35,866 nucleotides of DNA from Candidatus Thorarchaeota archaeon (GCA_018238205.1 JABCTV010000014.1:1-35866); one strand, 5' to 3'. Counted from the stretch's first letter, positions 9,495-19,400 are shown. The notes: generated by a model from the sequence alone, not told the origin. Numbers and translations: made by a program.

Positions 9495-10152
9495 AAGTTC
9501 CTTGATGACCTCTTTAGGTCTAAGAGGCCTCATACATCTGTGGGGAAGTGCTGGTGCTGGTAAGACGCTACTTGCATGTGCACTTGCTGGTGATGCTTCG
9601 AAGCATGGTAGAGTTGAATGGATTAACACTGATGGGAAAAAGAGCTTTGTAAGTTATCTCAAGAGAAACATTGACTCCTCTGGAGGAGAAGTGGAAAATG
9701 TCACAATCACAATGACTGATGACCAGTCTGAGCTACTAGAACTGATTCGAACACTTCCAGATTCAAACCTTCCATCTTTGATAGTGATTGATCCGATTAC
9801 TAGAGTCTTGGACCTTGCCCGTGACGACCCAACTCTTTGGGGTCAAGAGATTGTTGAAGATGTACTTCCTACTCTTGCAGGAATCGTGAGTTCGAATGAC
9901 TTGGACATTGTGATTACCAGTGAGAGTAGAATGTTGGGCGATTCTGGTAATCGTGCTGTCCATCATAACACCATTGCAAAATGGATAGATCACGACCTCT
10001 GTCTCAATAGGGATATGTCAGGGTCTCTTACACATATAGTTCGAAAGATAGAGGATACTGAACAAGAAACCGCACAACTAAGGGTGGATGATACGGGAGC
10101 CCTCACGATTATTCCTAGTGTCTTCCATTCTCGAGTTTCTGAAGGAGTTTGA
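9460..10152 (+). CDS. RecA-fold ATPase (RadB/KaiC-like)
   Basis: This compact single-domain RecA/Rad51-superfamily ATPase has 230 residues, close to RadB length and shorter than RadA. Walker A is GSAGAGKT (29-36) and Walker B LIVIDPIT (about 106-113). The strand-loop VEWINTDGK (about 50-58) matches the RadB/KaiC pattern after the P-loop helix. There is no N-terminal helix-hairpin-helix domain as in RadA. RadB-type proteins modulate recombinase or Holliday-junction enzymes, and a similar role is likely here. The start is not certain: ATG 9460 lies 35 bases inside the preceding gene with only a close GAAGGA before it, and ATG 9505 is possible. A second RecA-fold protein without a P-loop is encoded two genes later. 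Confidence 0.85.
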   Translation: MIIPRGKVLVSRSSLMTSLGLRGLIHLWGSAGAGKTLLACALAGDASKHGRVEWINTDGKKSFVSYLKRNIDSSGGEVENVTITMTDDQSELLELIRTLPDSNLPSLIVIDPITRVLDLARDDPTLWGQEIVEDVLPTLAGIVSSNDLDIVITSESRMLGDSGNRAVHHNTIAKWIDHDLCLNRDMSGSLTHIVRKIEDTEQETAQLRVDDTGALTIIPSVFHSRVSEGV

Positions 10153-10156
10153 TTTC

Positions 10157-11107
10157 ATGCTTGGGAAAGGAATAATGAAGTTAGTTGGATATGCAGTTAC
10201 TGGAGCCATAGCATTGATTGTGGGTGCTGAGTTACTTGCTTCAGTTGTATCTATTGTTTTAGCTTTCAGACTTGGAAATTTCTCTCCTCTACTTGTGGTC
10301 ATTGTTCTGACAGTGGTCCTACTACTTATTGTCAATCGAGTATCAGAGGACTCTCCAACTAGACTAATCCTCAATGTCTTTGGTTATGCAGCTATCAGCT
10401 ATCTGGTAGTGGTTGCATTTGTCATTGTGCTACCGTACGGACTGATTTTTGCTGGAATTGCAGCAGGCACAACAGCAGGGATTTGTTCTTTCATTAAGGA
10501 CCCCGGTTCACTCAACACTCAATTTACACAATTCATCTCACAGATGCAAACTGCGGGTTCATTGAATGGAATCCGACAGAGAGTTGTTGCGGTTGGTGAA
10601 GGAGAGTCATTCAAACTGAACTCATTTCACAATATACTGCTTATTGAGAAGGGGGGAAGAGAAAAGATAATTCAAATGATGCGTGACCGTCCCCTTTTAC
10701 CAGTTTCACTGACTTGTTATGTTGATTGTGATGTGCTCTTCATTTCTGCAAAGTTTGACCAGATAATCAACTTGATCACTAATCTTGGGATTGAAATAAG
10801 AAATACATCTCCACTCCTTGCTGAAGCCATTCAGATGATTCCAATAATTGACTCACAGAATGGATTGAAAATGGACACCTATCGTCTAGCACGAGATGAG
10901 AAATCAATCACTGAGTTGCTCTCCCTTGCACCAACAAGAATGACGGTATTTCCAACAATATCCGGTTTAGTTGTTTTAATTCCAGATATGGATGCTCCGG
11001 GATTACTAGTTGAACAATTGGAGCAAGGTACGGAGGCTGATGTATTATTGCACCGAAATTATTCTTTGCTTGAGGAGGTAGAGAAACCCGTTGAGACTGC
11101 CGCTTGA
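10157..11107 (+). CDS. Unknown four-TM membrane protein
   Basis: I chose ATG 10157 because GAAGGAG lies 10 bases upstream. An ATG at 10088 in the same frame would overlap the RecA-fold gene by 65 bases. From 10157 the protein has 316 residues: four N-terminal membrane helices (about 8-35, 42-60, 71-92, 93-110) followed by a soluble alpha/beta domain of about 200 residues. That domain has an internal pattern of two similar strand-rich halves (near LPVSLTCYVDCDVLFISAKFD and MTVFPTISGLVVLIPDMDA). No family recognised. It lies between two RecA-fold genes, and its last codons contain the GAGGAGG for the next gene, so it probably anchors or regulates one of them at the membrane. Confidence 0.78.
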   Translation: MLGKGIMKLVGYAVTGAIALIVGAELLASVVSIVLAFRLGNFSPLLVVIVLTVVLLLIVNRVSEDSPTRLILNVFGYAAISYLVVVAFVIVLPYGLIFAGIAAGTTAGICSFIKDPGSLNTQFTQFISQMQTAGSLNGIRQRVVAVGEGESFKLNSFHNILLIEKGGREKIIQMMRDRPLLPVSLTCYVDCDVLFISAKFDQIINLITNLGIEIRNTSPLLAEAIQMIPIIDSQNGLKMDTYRLARDEKSITELLSLAPTRMTVFPTISGLVVLIPDMDAPGLLVEQLEQGTEADVLLHRNYSLLEEVEKPVETAA

Positions 11108-11810
11108 ATCTATAGATACAATCACTGAACCCCAAATTCGTTTACGCCCGAGAATCTTGAACAATACGATTGGTGAGTTGTTCGTACCTCAGCAGATCAG
11201 TCTATTTCATGGTTCGGAGAGAGCACCATTGAGCATTCTAGCTCATACTGTCATTGTATCCGCGGCTAAGATGAGAACCGCGTCTTGCGTCTTTCTTGAT
11301 TCAGGAACTAATTACAGTACACCTCTCGTAAAATCCCTTTGTCAATCAAATGCCGAATCATCCCAGGTGTTAGAGAAGATTGTTGTAGCACAGGTCTTAG
11401 GCCTTGCTGATGTTGTTGAGAAAATTGAGATGATTCATAACTTCGGAGAGGTCTCAATTGTAGTCCTTGACAATCTAACTGGAGCCCTCAATCTAACAGG
11501 AGCTCCGGGAACTAAGGGTCGTCAAAGAAATCTGTTTGGAGCGCTCGACAAAATTAGAAGAGTGATAAATGAACTTGATACTCATGTTATGATTACAGAT
11601 CACTCCTCCCGAAATTGGACCTCAGAGCAGCCCATCCCAATTGGTGGCAATGTTCTATCTCATGCAGTGGATAGTGTTGTTCAAGTTGATCGACTCCGTC
11701 AAGGCGATGATGTTGTAAGAATTTTAGTGGAACGTTGTGCTCTTCCATCAACGCCGCCTGGCGTAATTGTAAAGATTGGAGCAAAAGGAATTCGTAGCAT
11801 AAGGTGCTGA
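11091..11810 (+). CDS. RecA-fold protein lacking a P-loop (RadB-like pseudo-ATPase)
   Basis: The protein has 239 residues from TTG 11091, with GAGGAGG about 11 bases upstream and a 17-base overlap with the preceding gene. The fold pattern follows RadB/Rad51. A strand leads to LFHGSERAPLSILAH where the GxxxxGK[TS] loop should be; Gly, Lys and Thr are gone. CVFLDSGTN follows at the post-P-loop strand, Walker B-like VVLDNLT (about 123-129) is kept, and HVMITDHSSRN and VDSVVQVDRLRQGDDVVRILVERC match the later RecA-core strands of RadB. ATP hydrolysis by this subunit is unlikely. By analogy with Rad51 paralogue pairs, it could dimerise with the intact ATPase encoded at 9460; this is inference. It is followed directly by the FEN1-like nuclease. 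Confidence 0.75.
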   Translation: MRLPLESIDTITEPQIRLRPRILNNTIGELFVPQQISLFHGSERAPLSILAHTVIVSAAKMRTASCVFLDSGTNYSTPLVKSLCQSNAESSQVLEKIVVAQVLGLADVVEKIEMIHNFGEVSIVVLDNLTGALNLTGAPGTKGRQRNLFGALDKIRRVINELDTHVMITDHSSRNWTSEQPIPIGGNVLSHAVDSVVQVDRLRQGDDVVRILVERCALPSTPPGVIVKIGAKGIRSIRC

Positions 11811-11816
11811 TTGATT

Positions 11817-12812
11817 ATGGGTGTGAAGAATTGGGGAGATGATATCATTCCGTGGCAGTGGAAATCTTCCTCAGAGATAGCACCTGGAACAATAGCTATT
11901 GATGTCCCCAATTATCTTTCTCGTCGAATCTCAGTAATCCGCCAAAACCCCGGACAGGAAGGTCGGCTACCCCTTACACATGTCGGGCTCTTCGTCAGTC
12001 TTGTCAAGGTCACTCTAAGCAATCATGTCCTGCCTGTGTTTGTTTTTGATGGTCCTCCAGAAACCATGAAACGAAAACCAAACCCTGGCCTAGTTCAAAA
12101 AGCCTCTGAGCTTTACAAACAATTCCAGATAGACAGAGACCCCTATGATGAAGATCTTGCTACAGTATTATGGAAGAGTCCTGCTCTTCGGGCTTACTTT
12201 GCTGCAGAGCATATGAGAGACCTAGGCAGAATAGTTGGGGTTCCTGTACTTACCTCTCCATCAGAAGCTGAAATGTTTGCTGCTGTATTATGTAGAGATG
12301 GAGTTGTTAAAACCGTGGTTTCTAATGATTCAGATGCACTTCTATTTGGTAGCCCTCATGTAACAAAACAAATGCAGTTGTCCAACAACAAGATTCTGAG
12401 AGCAACCTTGAGTGATTTCGAGAATCATCTTCAGTTAGACCTTGAGCATCTAAGAGACCTCGCAATAGTTTGTGGATGTGACTTTCATAAAGAGGGTGTT
12501 AAAGGAATAGGCCCCCGTCGTGGTTCCGTGCTCCTGCAAAAACATGGAGGTCTCGAAGGTTTGCTTAAGGCAAGAGGATTTCTACCCGGTGAGCGTGACG
12601 AGTATATCGAGGCCAGAGAAGTATTTGACGAACCCTCCTATATGTCTGCAGATAAGATGGAGTTCAAGTTGAAGCCACCATTGATTCCCAAAGTTCTTCG
12701 ATCTCTTGAAACGGTTATGCCCGCAGAACGAGCTGAAATAACTACTCAGAAACTGACCAATCTATGGCGTTCTTTTGGAAATCGTCAATCAACTCTTGAA
12801 CAATGGCTCTAG
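11817..12812 (+). CDS. FEN1/XPG-family flap endonuclease with PCNA-binding box
   Basis: This structure-specific nuclease cuts 5' flaps in replication and repair. All catalytic acids of FEN1 have counterparts: IDVPN (first Asp), FDGPPE, PSEAEM (two Glu), SNDSDALLFG (two Asp) and CDFHKEGVKGIGP (last Asp, then the helix-hairpin-helix). The C-terminus is QSTLEQWL, a classic PIP box for the PCNA clamp. I chose ATG 11817 because FEN1 begins Met-Gly and the Gly sits in the active site; a TTG at 11811 would add two residues. The length, 331 residues, is usual for archaeal FEN1. The region after the first beta strand differs from ordinary FEN1 (NWGDDIIPWQWK), so this may be either the housekeeping enzyme or a paralogue. 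It ends the plus-strand series and converges on the minus-strand gene 1 base away. Confidence 0.93.
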   Translation: MGVKNWGDDIIPWQWKSSSEIAPGTIAIDVPNYLSRRISVIRQNPGQEGRLPLTHVGLFVSLVKVTLSNHVLPVFVFDGPPETMKRKPNPGLVQKASELYKQFQIDRDPYDEDLATVLWKSPALRAYFAAEHMRDLGRIVGVPVLTSPSEAEMFAAVLCRDGVVKTVVSNDSDALLFGSPHVTKQMQLSNNKILRATLSDFENHLQLDLEHLRDLAIVCGCDFHKEGVKGIGPRRGSVLLQKHGGLEGLLKARGFLPGERDEYIEAREVFDEPSYMSADKMEFKLKPPLIPKVLRSLETVMPAERAEITTQKLTNLWRSFGNRQSTLEQWL

Positions 12813-12813
12813 G

Positions 12814-14784
12814 TCAAATTGTCCTTTTCCATGGATCTATCCACTTTCTGGACTTTGGTTTTCTTAGCTTGTGTAGGGTTGCAATTTTGTAAGTATTAGT
12901 TGAACGCAATCTGGCAGTGAAATAATGGTCCGAAAATTCACCTATCTTATCTTTAAGATCACCAGCTACATAATCGCTATTCTTCAAGGGGACCCGAATG
13001 TGTGCAAGAACATCATTGGAATCACCAATGCGAATGCGTGCAAAAGATTGTGATTCTATGATATGGTCAACAAACCTATCTCTGGATCTTCTGTCACTAC
13101 AGTTCGCGTAAGCAATTAATCCATCCGGTAAACTACAGAACTCGAGTGCAGGTAAATATAACAATCTCACTACTTGACTATCTAACATTTCTCGTAGCAT
13201 TCTATTGGCCGTTTGATTGGGATAGTTTACTCGTTCGAGAATGAATTTTCTCTGACTTCGGGGTCCATTCAAACCCCATAGAAGGCCTATAATTTCAAGT
13301 TGTCTTGTTGTGAGTGAGAATGGTTCATTATCATCAGAAATTGTTGATCGCTGAATTAGAAGACTATCCTTTTGTTTTTCTCTAGGTACCTCTTGCTGAG
13401 TATTAGAAAGCCAATCCCTACTTTCCAAGTCAAAGTGATTTAGATTCAATGATACAATTTCATCTTCGACAACAGCTTCATAGGAGCCTTTTCTGAATTG
13501 ACGAGGATTAGGTCCTTGCGATGTATTAGGTTCCACATGTATTGTACAACCTCGAATTTCCTTCTCAGTCAAGATCATTCTCTCAACAAGTCCCTCCGAG
13601 AGAACTCCTGGCCGCTGACGCGGTGTGAAAATATATCGATAGCGTAATCCTAGTTTTCTGAGCGTTGGGATAAAGCATTCATTCAGGAGAGGCTCGATTC
13701 GATGCATTTCATAATAGGCAATTCTTGTACCTTGAAAATCAGAAACTTGATTGAAATCATCTAATGTAGGATGTCCTGGGTCTTCAACTGATGAAAGATT
13801 TATGCATAATTTTCGAATCGGATCATATCTAAGAATATTGAGTTCGCCGCGTATCAAGCGCAATAATGGTTCATGAGCTTCTGCTGTTGGACCATCTGAT
13901 CTTAGGGCAAGTGTATCCCAATTTGTTACCGCTGTGCTATGAACATTAATTTTAGTTTGCAACGTTGCGCTGTATCCCAACAGATCTGCAATGATTTCTT
14001 TGACCTCTTTCCTGAGGTCACTCTTTTGCGTTTTCATATCTGAACTCTTTGTTACAGATACCAATCTTATCCAGTCGTTTATCTTTCTGGATAATGGGTC
14101 TTGAGGAGGTAAGAAACCATCAATTGTTGGGTCTTTCCCAAGTGCATCACTGATATTTTTGTCTGCTTCTTGCATACTCTCCTGGATACTGTCTTTATTT
14201 GCCTCTTTTGACATTGATTCGTAGATTGATTTCATTGCATCAATCTTGACTTCTTTGAGCTTTAGTTTCCAGATTGTTAGTAGCCATGGAATTTTTTGTC
14301 GTACTGCATTGGAGATGATGTATAGATACAGAAGTGCTGCAGAAAGCGCATCCAATCCAATTGGCACAATATCCCATCGTGTTTCCTTTGGAATTCGTTC
14401 GAGAACAATTCTACTAAATGCATAACAAAATGATTCGACTTCGCTTGCTGGCAAATCTCTGGGGAGGAGTGACTTGATTTGTTCTTCTAGACTATCACCG
14501 CTGGGTTGAACTTTTCTCATTCTGCTTGTTATTTCATCCATCACTCTTTCATAGCTCAAACTCCGATTGAGCATATCCGGTGATACAGCAGCTTTTGGAA
14601 CCGGTTTCAAATCATATGTCTTCTCAAATAGTGATTTATCAAGAGGACTCGTTTCGCTTTTCCAAGAAGATGATTCAACAATAAGGCGTTTCAGAATATG
14701 GATATCATGAGTCCTTCTGTTTCCTTTAAGCCACTCTGTTACTGTAATCATGTCTGACTCGTTCTTCTCTTTCTTCTTTGCCAT
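12814..14784 (-). CDS. Large wHTH protein with Lrp-like C-terminal domain (paralogue of 24301 gene)
   Basis: From ATG (complement of 14782-14784) the protein has 656 residues; a GTG two codons upstream is also possible. The N-terminus is Lys/Glu-rich. A long middle part of helices and mixed strands has no motif I know. Near the C-terminus there is a helix-turn-helix region (TTRQLEIIGLLWGLNG ... NQTANRMLREMLDSQVVRLLYLPAL). A beta-alpha-beta-beta-alpha-beta segment follows (DGLIAYANCSDRRSRDRFV ... VLAHIRVP), resembling the Lrp/AsnC ligand-sensing domain. The last 160 residues align by eye with the last 160 of the minus-strand gene at 24301. A transcription-regulatory or sensing role is plausible but not shown. 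It is divergent from the small gene at 14870 and convergent with the FEN1 gene. Confidence 0.75.
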   Translation of the reverse strand: MAKKKEKNESDMITVTEWLKGNRRTHDIHILKRLIVESSSWKSETSPLDKSLFEKTYDLKPVPKAAVSPDMLNRSLSYERVMDEITSRMRKVQPSGDSLEEQIKSLLPRDLPASEVESFCYAFSRIVLERIPKETRWDIVPIGLDALSAALLYLYIISNAVRQKIPWLLTIWKLKLKEVKIDAMKSIYESMSKEANKDSIQESMQEADKNISDALGKDPTIDGFLPPQDPLSRKINDWIRLVSVTKSSDMKTQKSDLRKEVKEIIADLLGYSATLQTKINVHSTAVTNWDTLALRSDGPTAEAHEPLLRLIRGELNILRYDPIRKLCINLSSVEDPGHPTLDDFNQVSDFQGTRIAYYEMHRIEPLLNECFIPTLRKLGLRYRYIFTPRQRPGVLSEGLVERMILTEKEIRGCTIHVEPNTSQGPNPRQFRKGSYEAVVEDEIVSLNLNHFDLESRDWLSNTQQEVPREKQKDSLLIQRSTISDDNEPFSLTTRQLEIIGLLWGLNGPRSQRKFILERVNYPNQTANRMLREMLDSQVVRLLYLPALEFCSLPDGLIAYANCSDRRSRDRFVDHIIESQSFARIRIGDSNDVLAHIRVPLKNSDYVAGDLKDKIGEFSDHYFTARLRSTNTYKIATLHKLRKPKSRKWIDPWKRTI

Positions 14785-14869
14785 CTTCACAACTCAGTAT
14801 TCATACTTCTACTTATCATTATAGGCTCATCAAATAGGAGCTTATTAGTGTCATCCAATACTCATTATT
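14785..14869. promoter_or_regulatory. Divergent promoter region
   Basis: This 85-base gap separates two genes reading away from each other. On the minus strand, TATAATG (complement of about 14816-14822) lies about 35 bases before the ATG at 14784. On the plus strand, an A/T-rich CTTATTAG (14840-14847) is about 26 bases before ATG 14870, which would give a leaderless transcript. Neither gene has a Shine-Dalgarno sequence here, consistent with leaderless starts. No clear operator palindrome is visible. Confidence 0.45.
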
Positions 14870-15430
14870 ATGAAGCCGAATCAGCTGACCCTAGTTTCTC
14901 TAGACATTAAGCCTGATAGCATAACCATGCCGCTTAATGATACACTAACAGAGAGCTTATGGGACACTGTGAAAAATAACTCTCTGAACATCATACTCAG
15001 AGAACCTTCTTTGCTAGAACTTGCTTCACGTAAAGATCCTGGTGTAATCGCTTATTGTGATAATTTGTTGCGTGCAGAAGATCAGGAATCATGGTTCACT
15101 GCGCTGAAAGCTTTGGAAACCCTAGACACATACGACTCTGCCCAACGGCTTCTAGTTCTCTGTGGAACCTCAAGCACTGGCGATAGAAAAATAGTACTCA
15201 ATGTCCTTGCTCGGGTGCTCAGCTCTTCTCAGCGTGAAGGTTTCCGCAGGCTCATCCGCTCTATTGTTGGTCCTGGTGAATTGGATGTGACAAACTGGAC
15301 TACAACTGCACTTCGCGTTCTTGAGGTTGTCTGTGCTGAAAAAGGAATCCAAGTTGTCGATACTGCTGGTCTTCCCCTCTCAAATCTTGAGCAATATCTT
15401 CAGACATCTATTTTCTCTGGATCAAAATAG
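14870..15430 (+). CDS. Small helical protein of unknown function
   Basis: The 186-residue protein has no signal peptide or membrane segment. Residues about 60-170 form a series of short amphipathic helices (ESWFTALKALETLDTYDSAQRLLVLCG, RKIVLNVLARVLSS, REGFRRLIRSIVG, TTALRVLEVVCAEKG) in a spacing like HEAT/ARM-type helical repeats, which usually bind proteins. I cannot name a family. The ATG at 14870 is preceded by an A/T-rich promoter and no ribosome-binding site. It stands alone between the large minus-strand wHTH gene and the membrane-protein gene; the 241 bases after it contain only a short T run near 15434. Confidence 0.65.
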   Translation: MKPNQLTLVSLDIKPDSITMPLNDTLTESLWDTVKNNSLNIILREPSLLELASRKDPGVIAYCDNLLRAEDQESWFTALKALETLDTYDSAQRLLVLCGTSSTGDRKIVLNVLARVLSSSQREGFRRLIRSIVGPGELDVTNWTTTALRVLEVVCAEKGIQVVDTAGLPLSNLEQYLQTSIFSGSK

Positions 15431-15671
15431 CAGTTTTTCTTCATTGGATGAGTCATATCCTGCAAAGTGCTACCAAGACATACCCCAGAAGTCAAACATG
15501 GGCGATTATTGAAAAAAATAGAGCCCTCATAAATCTTGTTTGGCGTTTTCACTATCTAAAAAATGAGTACTCTTCATGACTGGCTCGCATGTTGAACTTC
15601 TTACTTCTTCGGCAGAGTTACTAATCTTCTGTACACAATACAACGTGAGAAAACAATGAACTTGATGCTCT

Positions 15672-16313
15672 ATGTCCGAAACCCAAAGCGGGTCATGCAA
15701 AGGAGGTCTGGCATTGCAATATGATATAGGATCAATGCTCGTTCTTAACTTGGTATTTTCAGTGAAGGTCGCGCCAGCTGTTGTATTCACGGCTACTTTG
15801 ATACGTTCATTGATATTATTATCAGGGAATAAGCGAGTGTTTAGAGCCTGGACAAGAAATGCGTTGCTATCGGCAGTTAGCATCATATTCTTCCCAGGTT
15901 CGATAGTCAATACTGCTGTCAGATATGCTGTCTGCTCGCTGTTCAGAATTGACCTGAAAGGTGTTGCCGCCGGGAGTACGTACGCAGAACTAAATCTATT
16001 CCTGAAAGTGGATTCTCCTCCCAGGGTAGTAGTATTAATTTCTGCTCTGTTTGTTAGCACTATTGCATCTGTGTTCATTGGATTCTCTCTTCTTTTCCTT
16101 CCTGTCGTGCTTCTTGCAAATGCGCCAGTTTACTTACTATGCTGGTATCTCTCTCTTGCAGTACTCTTCAATAGTTCACTGAAAGGAGGGGATGTTTCTC
16201 TTCTTGGAGCCGCATTGCAAAAGCATCAAGGGAAAGGACTAGCAGAACTAGTTCTTGCACTATCAGTCTTGATAGTATTCTATAGCTTCGTCGGCGTGGG
16301 GGTCGGGGTATGA
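15672..16313 (+). CDS. Small multi-TM membrane protein, unknown
   Basis: The 213-residue protein is dominated by hydrophobic segments: about 21-46, 60-85, 116-150 (probably two helices) and 190-212, joined by short basic loops such as GNKRVFRAWTRN. The frame was chosen over the overlapping minus-strand frame (15527-16078) because only this one gives a regular membrane-protein pattern with positively charged loops. No transporter motif is visible. The start at 15672 has no ribosome-binding site, and other starts upstream in the frame are not obvious. It precedes the giant surface-protein gene by 169 bases and could serve its export or anchoring, which is only a positional guess. Confidence 0.55.
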   Translation: MSETQSGSCKGGLALQYDIGSMLVLNLVFSVKVAPAVVFTATLIRSLILLSGNKRVFRAWTRNALLSAVSIIFFPGSIVNTAVRYAVCSLFRIDLKGVAAGSTYAELNLFLKVDSPPRVVVLISALFVSTIASVFIGFSLLFLPVVLLANAPVYLLCWYLSLAVLFNSSLKGGDVSLLGAALQKHQGKGLAELVLALSVLIVFYSFVGVGVGV

Positions 16314-16482
16314 GAATACATCGAGGAGAGCTAGCATACTTGTCCAGGGTCGACTCTCGTTTTATTTTACATCCATCCGCACGCGATAAGATTTCTTTTC
16401 TTCTCAGTTCCCACATCAACTTATCGCAGAATAGTCGGCCCGATGGACACCCTACTATGAAAAACGGAGGCGCTATCACCGC

Positions 16483-19400
16483 ATGAAACGCATTGCTCTA
16501 TCTCTACTCTTGGTCTGCATGATATTTGCTAGTATCCAATTCACAGCTGCTCCTGTTGAGCTGGGGCTGAATGATATTGATGTTCAAAATGATCTGAAAG
16601 ACCTCGGAACTACTTCAGCAGATACTGGAGTGACGGTCTCCAATAATCCTTACATTGTGCTGGAGCTTGTTGGAGGAGATATCTCCAATCATGGTACTGA
16701 CTGGTCTACACTGCTGAATTCTATGGGCATACCAAATTCCGTGCTACAAACTAGTGATGTTCTTGCTGACCCCTCACTGTTACACGATGTCCCTGCTGTG
16801 ATCATTGATGGCAGTCTTGGTTCATCCAGTGGGAATGCCGTTTCACAGAACATAGTGGATATTCTGATTCAAGAAGACATCACTCTGATACTTACCGGAC
16901 GTTCGGCTTGGTTGCTTCATCGGCTATCAGCCCGAAGTCCACCCTCTCAGACCGCTTCTGTTGCGACAATCTTGACTACCGAGTCTGGATATGCAGGAGC
17001 GGTCTTCCTATCACAACCAGTTCCTTTGACAATTGGTTCAACACTAAGTAATGAAGCTGGTCTAATCCTTCCAGTTGATACTGTTCAGACTGAGATGTCC
17101 CGGCTGGTCAATCTGACAGGAAGTTCAATTTCCACCACGGCCCCATTACGATACGATTCTTGGCCGCTAGATGTCTTTCTGTTTGCATATGAAGACCCTA
17201 CTCTTCTCACTTCAACAGGTGAAGGTCTCTTAGAGAACACGGTGGCTTATTGTAATGCAGTTAGAGAAACTGCAACTACAACTAATCTGGCCACCTTTCA
17301 AGCGTCGGAAGGAGAACTACTCGCAGGCGGTTTCAGTTATGACCATGCACCTCTCATTGTATCGGTTTACTATGCAGTTCACACAGCTTCAGACCTTCTC
17401 GAAGGAACTGCTTGGACGAATTGGATTGTAGACAATACACCTCTAGTTCGTGATATTCTTAATGACCTCATGATTGACTACGGTTCCGAAACTGGTTTCA
17501 TGACTTCGGCCGCTGATGGAATCGTCAGTTGTCAAAGTACCGCACAAGGACTCTGGGTTCTGACGACCATGGGTTTCTCTGCTGAGTTTCCAGAAAGTGA
17601 AATTGTCCAATATCTCAGTTCACGACAAGAAGTAGCAGGCGGGTTTGATAATTATATTACAACAACCTACTATGTCACTGAGGCTCTGGCTGTTTCAGGT
17701 CAACTAGGTGAGATATCCACATATGATCTTGAGCTATTTTTGAGATCTCTTGTTATTGATGGTTCAAAAACAGGTGACCCCGATCTTTGGGGTTCAATCG
17801 GCTCAAATCCGACCAGCATCTCTCCACGGACAAACTATGCTTCAGAGTATCTAAGGTCTCTTGCGTTCATAGGATTGGCGCATCCTGATCCAGCAAAGCT
17901 GACAAGTTGGATATTGACACGAACTGCAAATGGGGATGGGTCTTTTAGAAACACAAATGGTCCAGATGAAGAGATTGTAACAGGGACAGCGTCAGCATTG
18001 GCAACCATGCAGCATCTTGGAACCCTCAGCGCTGAGAATAAAACTGCAGGTCTCGCTTGGTTCTCCAATAACCAACTTGGATCTGGCGGTTTTGGGATGA
18101 AACCTGCTACAGATGATCTTGTTGCAAAAACTAGAGAGACCTCAAGGGTGGCTCTCTGTCTTGAATCTCTTGGAGAGACCTCAGGCGGGATTGCATCTGG
18201 AATCACAATCTTCATTGACTCAATTACAACTAGCGTTGGATTCGAAGCAATGGACATTCTTCCATCACTCATGTGGACCAGCTGGCTTCTAGAATCTAGC
18301 CGCTTAGTACATGCACCGCTGGTCGACCTGAACCTTGCAGCTGACTATCTTAACGGGTTTGACAGTCTGAACGTCTATCCCTTTTGGTCAAATCTAACAA
18401 CCGTGAGTGCATCTGAGTATGGGTTCAATCAGTACCGGACAAAGAGTGTCTGGACCCAATACTTTGGGACTAGTGTAGTAAATGCACTTGGGATAAATTT
18501 TGACTCGACTATGATTTCTGGTATCACACTCTATCTATCTCAGAGCCAATACATGACTGGACATTATCGTCCAACCTCTATCATGGGAACTGCCCATATG
18601 CAGTATTCAGTGGCTGCTGTAGAGACCTTGTTCTTACTTGATGAGCTGGCCACAATTCCTTATCGAGCAGCCCTAGAGACCGCTATCCTTTCCGAGTACA
18701 GCTCGGGAAGTTGGGATACAGCAGGATGGACCCTTGAACCATTTGCTGGTTTCCAAGAGGCCATCGATTTTCTATCAACTCGCGCAGCTATTAGACTTGG
18801 AATTGTTACTCCAACAATGGCATCTGAGATTACCGCTTCAATTGAATCTCGTATTCAATACACAGACCTCACGGCACTGAGCATGGATGTAGCTACACTC
18901 TCTCTTCTCCATGCATCAGATTCTTCCGTCAATCTTGATTCTGTAGATACTTCCACAGTTCTCAGTGCTTTGAGGTCATCACACTTCAGTGATGGCTGGT
19001 TCAATAATAGTGTACTCTGGCAACCTGTTTTTACTCAAAGTGTTCTCAAGATGGTTTCAATTCTTGGACTCCGATGTGAACTCTTTGATACTCCTGGTCT
19101 TGGTCTGAGTGCAAGCGCAAGTGCGAACACCGAGCTTGGTTCAACCCTTGATATCTCAGTAAGTATCTCTTCTTCAGAACCAAGTCATACTGTTATTGTG
19201 AATGCATTCGGTGAAACTACGCTCTTTACAAATGTCGCCAATTCAGATTCTCTCTCGCTACCTGTTCCGTCAAGTCTAGAAACCTTAGGTTCATGGACCG
19301 TTTTTATCATGGTACAAGATTGGGGTTCATCTCGTGCATATGACACACTCACTGTGCAGGTTGAAGGAACTCTTGAAGGCTCTCTTGATATTGAAACACC

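Noticed and set aside
1-12812. Known defence system (restriction, BREX, DISARM or CRISPR-linked)
   Set aside because: No methylase, PglZ, Cas or restriction nuclease signature is present; the helicases and FEN1-like nuclease do not fit those sets.
15527-16078. Minus-strand ORF of 183 codons overlapping the 15672 membrane protein
   Set aside because: Its translation shows no domain-like pattern, whereas the plus frame gives regular membrane helices with basic loops.
17835-18272. Minus-strand ORF of 145 codons inside the giant surface gene
   Set aside because: Antisense to the toroid repeats of the surface protein, which has a signal peptide and anchor; no independent evidence.
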